64,000 nucleotides of DNA, taken from positions 13,331,501 to 13,395,500 of the forward strand of contig JASXTE010000007.1 of the NCBI GenBank assembly GCA_030280995.1, written 5' to 3'. Under the pieces are notes generated by a model. That model had not been told where the DNA came from. It did no database searches and saw only the letters and a program-made list of their open reading frames with translations. Position numbers and translations under genes: made by a program. Source of the stretch: Hemileia vastatrix. Lineage: Eukaryota; Basidiomycota; Pucciniomycetes; Pucciniales; Zaghouaniaceae. Shown here one piece after another: positions 1 through 10,300 of this stretch. Numbering within the stretch: the first letter of the stretch is position 1; each line of letters starts with the position of its first letter.

Positions 1-645
1 CTGTATTGTAGTTTAGTAGTTTTGTCGACGTCGTGTTAGTTTCTATTGTTTTGGATGGTGGACTTTGTCATATAATGAGCCCTCTCTTTGCCATTTCCGT
101 TTTCCCCATCCAAATCTTTTTCTTTCTCTTTCTCTCTATTCTCTTTATCCCTTCCACTGCTTCTTCCTGTCCACTGCTTTCCCTTTTGGCCGCATCTGAC
201 AGTCTTTGCACTGTGTGGGGAGAATAGAGTCTTTTGTCCAGGTTCTTTCCTTTTCTTTTCTGTTATCTTTTCTCTGATTCTTTTAGTCCTAACCACAGCA
301 GCTCACACTTGTGTCCCTTATAGTTTTAGCACACGCTTTGTTGTAGTTACTTGTTGTTGTAAGGTGCACAGTTGCTGATTGACCTGTGTTTAGGTATGTT
401 TGTTTTTGCAATGAAATCCAAATCTTTTTCTTTCTCTTTCTCTCTATTCTCTTTATCCCTTCCACTGCTTCTTCCTGTCCACTGCTTTCCCTTTTGGCCG
501 CATCTGACAGTCTTTGCACTGTGTGGGGAGAATAGAGTCTTTTGTCCAGTTTTAGCACACGCTTTGTTGTAGTTACTTGTTGTTGTAAGGTGCACAGTTG
601 CTGATTGACCTGTGTTTAGCTTTCCTTTGTGCTAAAACTTCTTCA
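1..645 (+). repeat. Family 1 copia LTR, 3' part (element A 5' LTR)
   Basis: This is the 3' 645 bp of a family 1 LTR, cut by the window edge. It ends in CTTCTTCA directly before the primer site. It carries both copies of the internal repeats described for the LTR at 4397-5312. The tail CCTTTGTG...CTTCTTCA marks it as the A/B/D subtype. Small frames inside it, on both strands, recur identically in every LTR and come from pyrimidine-rich tracts, so they are not genes. Confidence 0.93.
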
Positions 646-664
646 GGTTATGGGCCCAGTTGCC
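646..664 (+). other. Primer binding site of element A
   Basis: GGTTATGGGCCCAGTTGCC directly follows the LTR. Its complement matches the anticodon stem-loop of initiator tRNA-Met (...CTGGGCCCATAACC), not a tRNA 3' end. Drosophila copia is known to prime from such a tRNA half. Confidence 0.85.
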
Positions 665-803
665 TAAAGCACCTCTCTCAAGAATACTTACAACAAAACC
701 GCTTACTGGACAATAAAACAGCCTTTTCTCTCAGATTTTGGATCACCCTCTTCACATCTCATCTTCTTTCTCTCCAAATCTTTGCTGTTGACTCGACCAA
801 ATC

Positions 804-3800
804 ATGGCCTCCAATCAGGATTCAAGTAAGGTTATGGTCACCCCTCTCACTGACGAATCCTATGACACCTGGGAACACATTATGCGTCTTCACTTTGAAG
901 TTCTGGATCTTTTTGGCATTGTTTCTGGACAAGTCCCTGCCCCTGTTCCTCACAATGATGGTTCACCTTCAGACGCTGAAATCAAAGCTCAACTTGCTTT
1001 ATGGATCAAAAATGACACCAGGTGCAGGTATGAAATCATCACCAGATTGGATGATGTTAACAAGAAGCTGGTCAACACTTGCCACACCTCTGCTCAAATG
1101 TGGTCTGTTCTTGCAAGAAGACACGCCAGCAATAAAGTTGGATCACGGATTTCTCACTTTCTCTCTATGGTTACTCTTTCTCTTTCTGAAGGAGGAGACC
1201 CCAAAACTCATGTTGATGCATTCAAAGGCATTAACTTCCATATGATCCGTTCTGGGCTCATCATTCCCCAGGAAATTCTTATTTATCTCTTTTTTGCCAC
1301 TCTTCCACCCTCCTTCAAACATTGGCGTGGTTTGCTCACCAGAGACAGACAGGAAATTGATCACCTGCATCTGGATGATGTTTTATCTTCTTTCCTGGAT
1401 TACGCTGCTGATGACAAAGTTGTTGATGAATTTCACAATGCTATGTCAAATGTCAATGCTCACTCTGCCTCAGCTAAATCATCAAAATCATCCAAATCCA
1501 AGGCACGCAGCAAACTCTCATGTTCTGTTCATGGTCAAAATGTTGGACATGATGACAATCATTGCTTTGTTCAACATCCTGAACTCCGTCCCAAGAAGAA
1601 CCAAGCCAACTCAGCTGCCCCATCAAAGGACAATTCCAACAAAGCAACTCCTGTTCCCCCTCCTCAGGAAGAACAACCTGATGCCACGGCCAATTGTGCT
1701 TTTGTCTTCCCTTCTGATGAAGAATTTCTTTTTACAGCTGTTGCTTGTTTGTCTGAAAAATCAAATTCTGACTGCATTATCAACGCTTCTGCTTCCATGG
1801 CTTCTCATTCCTCAAACCTTTCTCCAATTATTGATTCTGGGGCCAGCTGTCATATGTTTAACAACAGAGACAGTTTTATCAGTTTTCAACCTGTCAACAT
1901 TCGAATTCAACTTGCTGGTATTGGGAAATCAATCTATGCAACTGGAAAAGGAACTGTTGCTGCTTCTGGAGGAATGGAAGGAAAAGTTTTCTTTTCTGAT
2001 GCTCTTTATGTCCCTGATCTTGGAAGGAATCTCATCTCCCTGGGACGTCTTTGGAGAACTGGTTGTCTTCTCATTCCTGCACCAGTTAATCCTACATCAA
2101 ACTTCATTATTTCACGTAATGGAAAGAATTATATGGGAGGAGTCATCTCCAATTCATTATTTGAAGTTTCTGTGGTTCCACAAGGCATGTCTCCCCCTAA
2201 TTCCTCAGCTCTCTATGCAAAAGCTTCAAGTCAGTCTCTAACTCTTTGGCACAACAGATTAGGACATCCATACGCCCCATATATTCAAAAACTTTTTAAT
2301 GGAATGGCATCTGATGTATCTAGTTCTAGTTTGTCTGATTCTGAAATGCATTTTTGTGAACCGTGTGTGTTGGGTAAACAAACCCATGCTTCCTTTCCTG
2401 GCCAGTTGCCTGTTGCCAAAAATCCTCTTGAAGTTATCCACACGGATTTATCTGGGAAAATTCAGCCTCCTTCTTTTGATGGTTCTCAGTATTACCTTAA
2501 GTTCACTGATCAGGCCACTTCATACCGTCATGTTTACCTTCTTTCCTCAAAAGCCCAAGTATTCAAATATTTCTTGGAATATAAGGCATCTGTAGAGCTG
2601 CAATCTGGCTTCAAAATCAAAAAGCTTGTTTGTGACGGTGGTGGTGAGTATATCAACTCTAGTCTGGTCAACTTTCTTAAACAACATGGCATTGCTCTTC
2701 AAGTTACGGCTCCTTACACTCCCCAACAAAATCCAATTTCTGAGAGAGGAAACCGTATTACCACTGAAAAATCCAAAACCATGATGTTTCATTCTAATGC
2801 ACCAATTCACTTATGGTCTGAAGCAGTTAAAACAGCAGTATATCTTGAAAACAGATTACCAACCAAAGCTCTTCAAAACAAATCAACTCCTTTTGAAGCC
2901 TGGAATAAATCCAAACCCAGAGTTTCACACCTCAGAGTTTTTGGTTGTGCTTGCTATGCTTTTCTTGATAAACATCAACGTCCTGGAAAGTTTTCAGCTA
3001 ATGCCAGAAAGTGTGTCATGCTTGGATATGAAGTTGGAACAACAAATTATTGTGTTTGGGATCTTGAGCTTAAAAAGATTGTTATTGCCAAATCTGTGGC
3101 CTTCAATGAAAATTTCTTCCCCTTTCTTGACTCCAGATTTAAGCGCCCTCAATGGTCACAACTGATGAAGCAAATTCCAGATCAAATTCATGACAGTCAA
3201 CCACTTCCAACACCTGGCCTTTCCTTTTCTCCAGCTCAATCTCCTTCTGAGTCTCCAACTCCTGATCCATCCTCAGGAAACATTTCTGATTCACATTCTG
3301 AAGATAATTCTCCTTCTTCTTCTTCTTCCTCTGATTTTCACATGTCAGGCACACCTTCCAATTCAACTCCTTGTCCTTCACCTGGCCACTTAACAAGATT
3401 ACCTCATTCCAATGTCCCAGATGAAGAAGGTTCCAGTCAATCTGATCCATCATATTCATCAATTGAGCCAGACAATCCAGCAGATCCTGATTATGTTCCC
3501 TCATCACAATCCCCCAGTTATTCTGACAACTCTTCAGCTGAAACATCCACTCCTGAACATTTATGTCAGATTTATTATGATCATTATCAACATGATTCCT
3601 ACTCTGATTCTCCTGATCCTCTTGGGTTATATGCAGCAAATGCCTTTGCTTTCTCTCTAGAAGCTCCCTTGCTAGCTCATGAAATTCCTGAACCCCAGTG
3701 TTATAAGCAAGCAATCTATTCCAAATATTCAGCAGAATGGGCAGAGGCTGTGAAACATGAACATCAAGCACTTCAGCGTTGTAACACTTGGAAAATTGTC

Positions 3801-4424
3801 CCCAGGCCTGAAAAAGCTAATGTAATTGGCTGCAGGTGGGTTTTCAGGGTTAAACCTAATGCTGATGGTGGTGTTTCAAAGTTCAAAGCCCGTTGTGTAG
3901 CAAAAGGATATTCTCAAATCCTAGGAATAGATTTTCATGAAACTTTTGCACCCACTGGACGGATCACTTCTCTCAGGACCATTCTTTCTTTAGCAGCTTA
4001 TTTTGACTGGGATGTTCATCAAATGGATGTAGTGGCAGCTTTTCTCCAGGGAAACTTAAATGAAACTGTTTATATGGAACAGCCTGAAGGAACACTAACT
4101 GCTGGAAATGAAGGTAAAGTTTGCCAATTGTTGCGTCCTCTTTATGGCATCAAACAAGCTCCCTTTTGCTGGAATTCACGTATAAATGACTACTTGTGCA
4201 AGCTCAACTTCTCCCCCCTTAAGTGTGATCAGTGTGTGTATGTTTGGAGAAACAAATCACAAATCTGTATCATTTATCTTCATGTTGATGATATGGTCAT
4301 TACTGGTAATCATTTTCTTTGGTTCAAAGACAAAATCAAAACTGAATTTGAGATGGATGATCTTGGTCCTGCCACTTGGATTTTGGGAATGCGTCTTGTT
4401 GAAATTTCTGCCTCTAATACCTGA
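804..4424 (+). pseudogene. Gag-Pol of element A, cut in reverse transcriptase
   Basis: The frame starts at the same ATG as the intact copies and runs through Gag, the C-x2-H-x5-H-x4-C zinc finger, the DSGA protease site, the integrase D-D-35-E triad and most of reverse transcriptase, including the VDDM site. Family sequence stops at residue 1198 (GMRL, base 4396), where the LTR of element B begins. The last eight residues come from that LTR. The end of reverse transcriptase and all of RNase H are missing. The expected continuation, CACCAGG, with a CGTCT duplication in front of it, is not at any LTR edge in the window. A Cys is seen in the EHLCQIYY stretch where other copies have Arg. The copy cannot complete replication by itself. 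Confidence 0.93.
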
Positions 4425-5312
4425 CCCATTCCTTACTCCAGCTTCTTACCATCGTCTCAAGTCATTCTCCTTGCTTATATCCTCTTTTCCTGACCTTTTC
4501 CGCCGAGGAACTTCAAAGATACGAGCTCCAGCATCAAGAACAACATTTCTTTCCCACCCGGAGTCAATGTATTGATTCTGGACCTCGAGGACGTGTTTCT
4601 TTACCTGGAGTGTGAATCTTTTCCCCGGCTGGGAACTTTTTCCTTGGATGTGAACCTGTCTCTTTTTCTGTATTGTAGTTTAGTAGTTTTGTCGACGTCG
4701 TGTTAGTTTCTATTGTTTTGGATGGTGGACTTTGTCATATAATGAGCCCTCTCTTTGCCATTTCCGTTTTCCCCATCCAAATCTTTTTCTTTCTCTTTCT
4801 CTCTATTCTCTTTATCCCTTCCACTGCTTCTTCCTGTCCACTGCTTTCCCTTTTGGCCGCATCTGACAGTCTTTGCACTGTGTGGGGAGAATAGAGTCTT
4901 TTGTCCAGGTTCTTTCCTTTTCTTTTCTGTTATCTTTTCTCTGATTCTTTTAGTCCTAACCACAGCAGCTCACACTTGTGTCCCTTATAGTTTTAGCACA
5001 CGCTTTGTTGTAGTTACTTGTTGTTGTAAGGTGCACAGTTGCTGATTGACCTGTGTTTAGGTATGTTTGTTTTTGCAATGAAATCCAAATCTTTTTCTTT
5101 CTCTTTCTCTCTATTCTCTTTATCCCTTCCACTGCTTCTTCCTGTCCACTGCTTTCCCTTTTGGCCGCATCTGACAGTCTTTGCACTGTGTGGGGAGAAT
5201 AGAGTCTTTTGTCCAGTTTTAGCACACGCTTTGTTGTAGTTACTTGTTGTTGTAAGGTGCACAGTTGCTGATTGACCTGTGTTTAGCTTTCCTTTGTGCT
5301 AAAACTTCTTCA
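4397..5312 (+). repeat. Family 1 copia LTR, full 916 bp (element B 5' LTR)
   Basis: This is a reference copy of the LTR. It runs from TGTTGAAATT to CTTCTTCA and contains two nested direct repeats. R is 133 bp, at 4776-4908 and 5084-5216 (offset 308). S is 70 bp, at 4991-5060 and 5217-5286 (offset 226). A TATA-like stretch (TCATATAATG) lies near 4735, ahead of the pyrimidine-rich R tract. The left flank CGTCT belongs to element A pol; the flank of B's 3' LTR is GGACG, so the pair does not form a target duplication. Confidence 0.95.
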
Positions 5313-5331
5313 GGTTATGGGCCCAGTTGCC
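5313..5331 (+). other. Primer binding site of element B
   Basis: This is the same 19-bp sequence as at 646, directly after the LTR end, and is complementary to the initiator tRNA-Met anticodon region. Confidence 0.85.
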
Positions 5332-5470
5332 TAAAGCACCTCTCTCAAGAATACTTACAACAAAACCGCTTACTGGACAATAAAACAGCCTTTTCTCTCA
5401 GATTTTGGATCACCCTCTTCACATCTCATCTTCTTTCTCTCCAAATCTTTGCTGTTGACTCGACCAAATC

Positions 5471-6006
5471 ATGGCCTCCAATCAGGATTCAAGTAAGGTT
5501 ATGGTCACCCCTCTCACTGACGAATCCTATGACACCTGGGAACACATTATGCGTCTTCACTTTGAAGTTCTGGATCTTTTTGGCATTGTTTCTGGACAAG
5601 TCCCTGCCCCTGTTCCTCACAATGATGGTTCACCTTCAGACGCTGAAATCAAAGCTCAACTTGCTTTATGGATCAAAAATGACACCAGGTGCAGGTATGA
5701 AATCATCACCAGATTGGATGATGTTAACAAGAAGCTGGTCAACACTTGCCACACCTCTGCTCAAATGTGGTCTGTTCTTGCAAGAAGACACGCCAGCAAT
5801 AAAGTTGGATCACGGATTTCTCACTTTCTCTCTATGGTTACTCTTTCTCTTTCTGAAGGAGGAGACCCCAAAACTCATGTTGATGCATTCAAAGGCATTA
5901 ACTTCCATATGATCCGTTCTGGGCTCATCATTCCCCAGGAAATTCTTATTTATCTCTTTTTTGCCACTCTTCCACCCTCCTTCAAACATTGGCGTGGTTT
6001 GCTCAC
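5471..6006 (+). pseudogene. Gag-Pol of element B, first part (interrupted by element C)
   Basis: These are the first 178 codons of Gag, ending in ...WRGLL plus part of a Thr codon at GCTCAC. An inverted family 1 LTR then begins. The reading frame resumes at 18913 with CAGAGACAG. CTCAC is present on both sides of the inserted block (6002-6006 and 18908-18912). Counting one copy of the duplication, interior pieces 5313-6006 and 18913-22833 add up to 4615 bp, the interior length of intact elements. B was therefore a full element broken only by this insertion. The frame seen here runs on into the inverted LTR and stops at 6079. Confidence 0.93.
6002..6006. repeat. Target-site duplication CTCAC, left copy (element C)
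   Basis: CTCAC precedes the inverted LTR end TGTAGAAG. The same five bases follow the other end of element C at 18908-18912, and the gag sequence of B is colinear across the pair. Confidence 0.95.
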
Positions 6007-6286
6007 TGTAGAAGTTTTAGCACAGAGGAAAGCTAAACACAGGTCAATCAGCAACTGTGCACCTTACAACAACAAGTAACTACAACAAAGCGTGTGCTAA
6101 AACTGGACAAAAGACTCTATTCTCCCCACACAGTGCAAAGACTGTCAGATGCGGCCAAAAGGGAAAGCAGTGGACAGGAAGAAGCAGTGGAAGGGATAAA
6201 GAGAATAGAGAGAAAGAGAAAGAAAAAGATTTGGATTTCATTGCAAAAACAAACATACCTAAACACAGGTCAATCAGCAACTGTGC
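6007..6286 (-). repeat. Element C 3' LTR, outer part
   Basis: This is the reverse complement of the last 280 bp of the family LTR, starting TGTAGAAG (LTR end CTTCTACA) and stopping at the TGTGC where C' inserted. The rest continues at 12739. Confidence 0.94.
6282..6286. repeat. Target-site duplication TGTGC, left copy (element C')
   Basis: TGTGC lies directly before the LTR start of C' and is repeated at 12734-12738. In unbroken LTRs the sequence runs ...CAACTGTGCACCTTAC, so only one copy is ancestral. Confidence 0.95.
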
Positions 6287-7202
6287 TGTTGAAATTTCTG
6301 CCTCTAATACCTGACCCATTCCTTACTCCAGCTTCTTACCATCGTCTCAAGTCATTCTCCTTGCTCATATCCTCTTTTCCTGACCTTTTCCGCCGAGGAA
6401 CTTCAAAGATACGAGCTCCAGCATCAAGAACAACATTTCTTTCCCACCCGGAGTCAATGTATTGATTCTGGACCTCGAGGACGTGTTTCTTTACCTGGAG
6501 TGTGAATCTTTTCCCCGGCTGGGAACTTTTTCCTTGGATGTGAACCTGTCTCTTTTTCTGTATTGTAGTTTAGTAGTTTTGTCGACGTCGTGTTAGTTTC
6601 TATTGTTTTGGATGGTGGACTTTGTCATATAATGAGCCCTCTCTTTGCCATTTCCGTTTTCCCCATCCAAATCTTTTTCTTTCTCTTTCTCTCTATTCTC
6701 TTTATCCCTTCCACTGCTTCTTCCTGTCCACTGCTTTCCCTTTTGGCCGCATCTGACAGTCTTTGCACTGTGTGGGGAGAATAGAGTCTTTTGTCCAGGT
6801 TCTTTCCTTTTCTTTTCTGTTATCTTTTCTCTGATTCTTTTAGTCCTAACCACAGCAGCTCACACTTGTGTCCCTTATAGTTTTAGCACACGCTTTGTTG
6901 TAGTTACTTGTTGTTGTAAGGTGCACAGTTGCTGATTGACCTGTGTTTAGGTATGTTTGTTTTTGCAATGAAATCCAAATCTTTTTCTTTCTCTTTCTCT
7001 CTATTCTCTTTATCCCTTCCACTGCTTCTTCCTGTCCACTGCTTTCCCTTTTGGCCGCATCTGACAGTCTTTGCACTGTGTGGGGAGAATAGAGTCTTTT
7101 GTCCAGTTTTAGCACACGCTTTGTTGTAGTTACTTGTTGTTGTAAGGTGCACAGTTGCTGATTGACCTGTGTTTAGCTTTCCTCTGTGCTAAAACTTCTA
7201 CA
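6287..7202 (+). repeat. Element C' 5' LTR
   Basis: A full 916-bp LTR of the C/C' subtype, marked by GCTCATATCC near its start and CCTCTGTG...CTTCTACA at its end. Both R and S internal repeats are present twice. Confidence 0.95.
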
Positions 7203-7221
7203 GGTTATGGGCCCAGTTGCC
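7203..7221 (+). other. Primer binding site of element C' (half-tRNA type)
   Basis: GGTTATGGGCCCAGTTGCC touches the LTR with no spacer. A normal primer site begins TGG to pair with the CCA end of a tRNA. This one pairs instead with the anticodon loop and stem of initiator tRNA-Met, so the primer is presumably a cleaved 5' half, as known for Drosophila copia. The site is identical in the copies at 646, 5313, 17973, 29812 and 45487, and also in decayed copies. Confidence 0.87.
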
Positions 7222-7360
7222 TAAAGCACCTTTCTCAAGAATACTTACAACAAAACCGCTTACTGGACAATAAAACAGCCTTTTCTCTCAGATTTTGGAT
7301 CATCCTCTTCACATCTCATCTTCTTTCTCTCCAAATCTTTGCTGTTGACTCGACCAAATC

Positions 7361-10300
7361 ATGGCCTCCAATCAGGATTCAAGTAAGGTTATGGTCACCC
7401 CTCTTACTGACGAATCCTATGACACCTGGGAACACATTATGCGTCTTCACTTTGAAGTTCTGGATCTTTTTGGCATTGTTTCTGGACAAGTCCCTGCCCC
7501 TGTTCCTCACAATGATGGTTCACCTTCAGACGCTGAAATCAAAGCTCAACTTGCTTTATGGATCAAAAATGACACCAGGTGCAGGTATGAAATCATCACC
7601 AGATTGGATGATGTTAACAAGAAGCTGGTCAACACTTGCCACACCTCTGCTCAAATGTGGTCTGTTCTTGCAAGAAGACACGCCAGCAATAAAGTTGGAT
7701 CACGGATTTCTCACTTTCTCTCTATGGTTACTCTTTCTCTTTCTGAAGGAGGAGACCCCAAAACTCATGTTGATGCATTCAAAGGCATTAACTTCCATAT
7801 GATCCGTTCTGGGCTCATCATTCCCCAGGAAATTCTTATTTATCTCTTTTTTGCCACTCTTCCACCTTCCTTCAAACATTGGCGTGGTTTGCTCACCAGA
7901 GACAGACAGGAAATTGATCACCTGCATCTGGATGATGTTTTATCTTCTTTCCTGGATTACGCTGCTGATGACAAAGTTGTTGATGAATTTCACAATGCTA
8001 TGTCAAATGTCAATGCTCACTCTGCCTCAGCCAAATCATCAAAATCATCCAAATCCAAGGCACGCAGCAAACTCTCATGTTCTGTTCATGGTCAAAATGT
8101 TGGACATGATGACAATCATTGCTTTGTTCAACATCCTGAATTGCGTCCCAAGAAGAACCAAGCCAACTCAGCTGCCCCATCAAAGGACAATTCCAACAAA
8201 GCAACTCCTGTTCCCCCTCCTCAGGAAGAACAACCTGATGTCACGGCCAATTGTGCTTTTGTCTTCCCTTCTGATGAAGAATTTCTTTTTACAGCTGTTG
8301 CCTGCTTGTCTGAAAAATCAAATTCTGACTGCATTATCAACGCTTCTGCTTCCATGGCTTCTCATTCCTCAAACCTTTCTCCAATTATTGATTCTGGGGC
8401 CAGCTGTCATATGTTTAACAACAGAGACAGTTTCATCACCTTTCAACCTGTCAACATTCGAATTCAACTTGCTGGTATTGGGAAATCAATCTATGCAACT
8501 GGAAAAGGAACTGTTGCTGCTTCTGGAGGAATGGAAGGAAAAGTTTTCTTTTCTGATGCTCTTTATGTCCCTGATCTTGGAAGGAATCTCATCTCCCTGG
8601 GACGTCTTTGGAGAACTGGTTGTCTTCTCATCCCTGCACCAGTTAATCCTACATCAAACTTCATTATTTCACGTAATGGAAAGAATTATATGGGAGGAGT
8701 CATCTCCAATTCATTATTTGAAGTTTCTGTGGTTCCACAAGGCATGTCTCCCCCTAATTCCTCAGCTCTTTATGCAAAAGCTTCAAGTCAGTCTCTAACT
8801 CTCTGGCACAACAGATTAGGACATCCATACGCCCCATATATTCAAAAACTTTTTAATGGAATGGCATCTGATGTATCTAGTTCTAGTTTGTCTGATTCTG
8901 AAATGCATTTTTGTGAACCGTGTGTGTTGGGTAAACAAACCCATGCTTCCTTTCCTGGCCAGTTGCCTGTTGCCAAAAATCCTCTTGAAGTTATCCACAC
9001 GGATTTATCTGGGAAAATTCAACCTCCTTCTTTTGATGGTTCTCAGTATTACCTTAAGTTCACTGATCAGGCCACTTCATACCGTCATGTTTACCTTCTT
9101 TCCTCAAAAGCCCAAGTATTCAAATATTTCTTGGAATACAAGGCATCTGTAGAGCTGCAATCTGGCTTCAAAATCAAAAAGCTTGTTTGTGACGGTGGTG
9201 GTGAGTATATCAACTCTAGTCTGGTCAACTTTCTTAAACAACATGGCATTGCTCTTCAAGTTACGGCTCCTTACACTCCCCAACAAAATCCAATTTCTGA
9301 GAGAGGAAACCGTATTACCACTGAAAAATCCAAAACCATGATGTTTCATTCTAATGCACCAATTCACCTATGGTCTGAAGCAGTTAAAACAGCAGTATAT
9401 CTTGAAAACAGATTACCAACCAAAGCTCTTCAAAACAAATCAACTCCTTTTGAAGCCTGGAATAAATCCAAACCCAGAGTCTCACACCTCAGAGTTTTTG
9501 GTTGTGCTTGCTATGCTTTTCTTGATAAACATCAACGTCCTGGAAAGTTTTCAGCTAATGCCAGAAAGTGTGTCATGCTTGGATATGAAGTTGGAACAAC
9601 AAATTATCGTGTTTGGGATCTTGAGCTTAAAAAGATTGTTATTGCCAAATCTGTGGCCTTCAATGAAAATTTCTTCCCCTTTCTTGACTCCAGATTTAAG
9701 CGCCCTCAATGGTCACAACTGATGAAGCAAATTCCAGATCAAATTCATGACAGTCAACCACTTCCAACACCTGGACTTTCCTTTTCTCCAGCTCAATCTC
9801 CTTCTGAGTCTCCAACTCATGATCCATCCTCAGGAAACATTTCTGATTCACATTCTGAAGATAATTCTCCTTCTTCTTCTTCTTCCTCTGATTTTCACAT
9901 GTCCGGCACACCTTCTAATTCAACTCCTTGTCCTTCACCTGGCCACTTAACAAGATTACCTCATTCCAATGTCCCAGATGAAGAAGGTTCCAGTCAATCT
10001 GATCCATCATATTCATCAATTGAGCCAGACAATCCAGCAGATCCTGATTATGTTCCCTCATCACAATCCCCCAGTTATTCTGACAACTCTTCAGCTGAAA
10101 CATCCACTCCTGAACATTTACGTCAGATTTATTATGATCATTATCAACATGATTCCTACTCTGATTCTCCTGACCCTCTTGGGTTATATGCAGCAAATGC
10201 CTTTGCTTTCTCTCTAGAAGCTCCCTTGCTAGCTCATGAAATTCCTGAACCCCAGTGTTATAAGCAAGCAATCTATTCCAAATATTCAGCAGAATGGGCA

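Noticed and set aside
36..595. Small frames on both strands of each copia LTR (64, 82, 86, 89 and 96 codons)
   Set aside because: They recur only because the LTR recurs, come from CT-rich or GA-rich tracts, and have no family resemblance.
598..1245. Frame of 215 codons overlapping gag, and similar long frames of 315, 122 or 210 codons over Gag-Pol
   Set aside because: These are shadows of the Gag-Pol frame. They repeat in every copy in the same offset and carry no recognisable domain.
4776..5286. Interleaved repeats in the LTR as a possible CRISPR or satellite array
   Set aside because: There are only two copies of each unit with fixed layout in every LTR. It is an internal LTR duplication.
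6007..6286. Inverted LTR piece between gag and a plus LTR, first read as a reverse transcription artefact
   Set aside because: The TGTGC and CTCAC duplications and the matching pieces at 12739 and 18908 show simple nested insertion.
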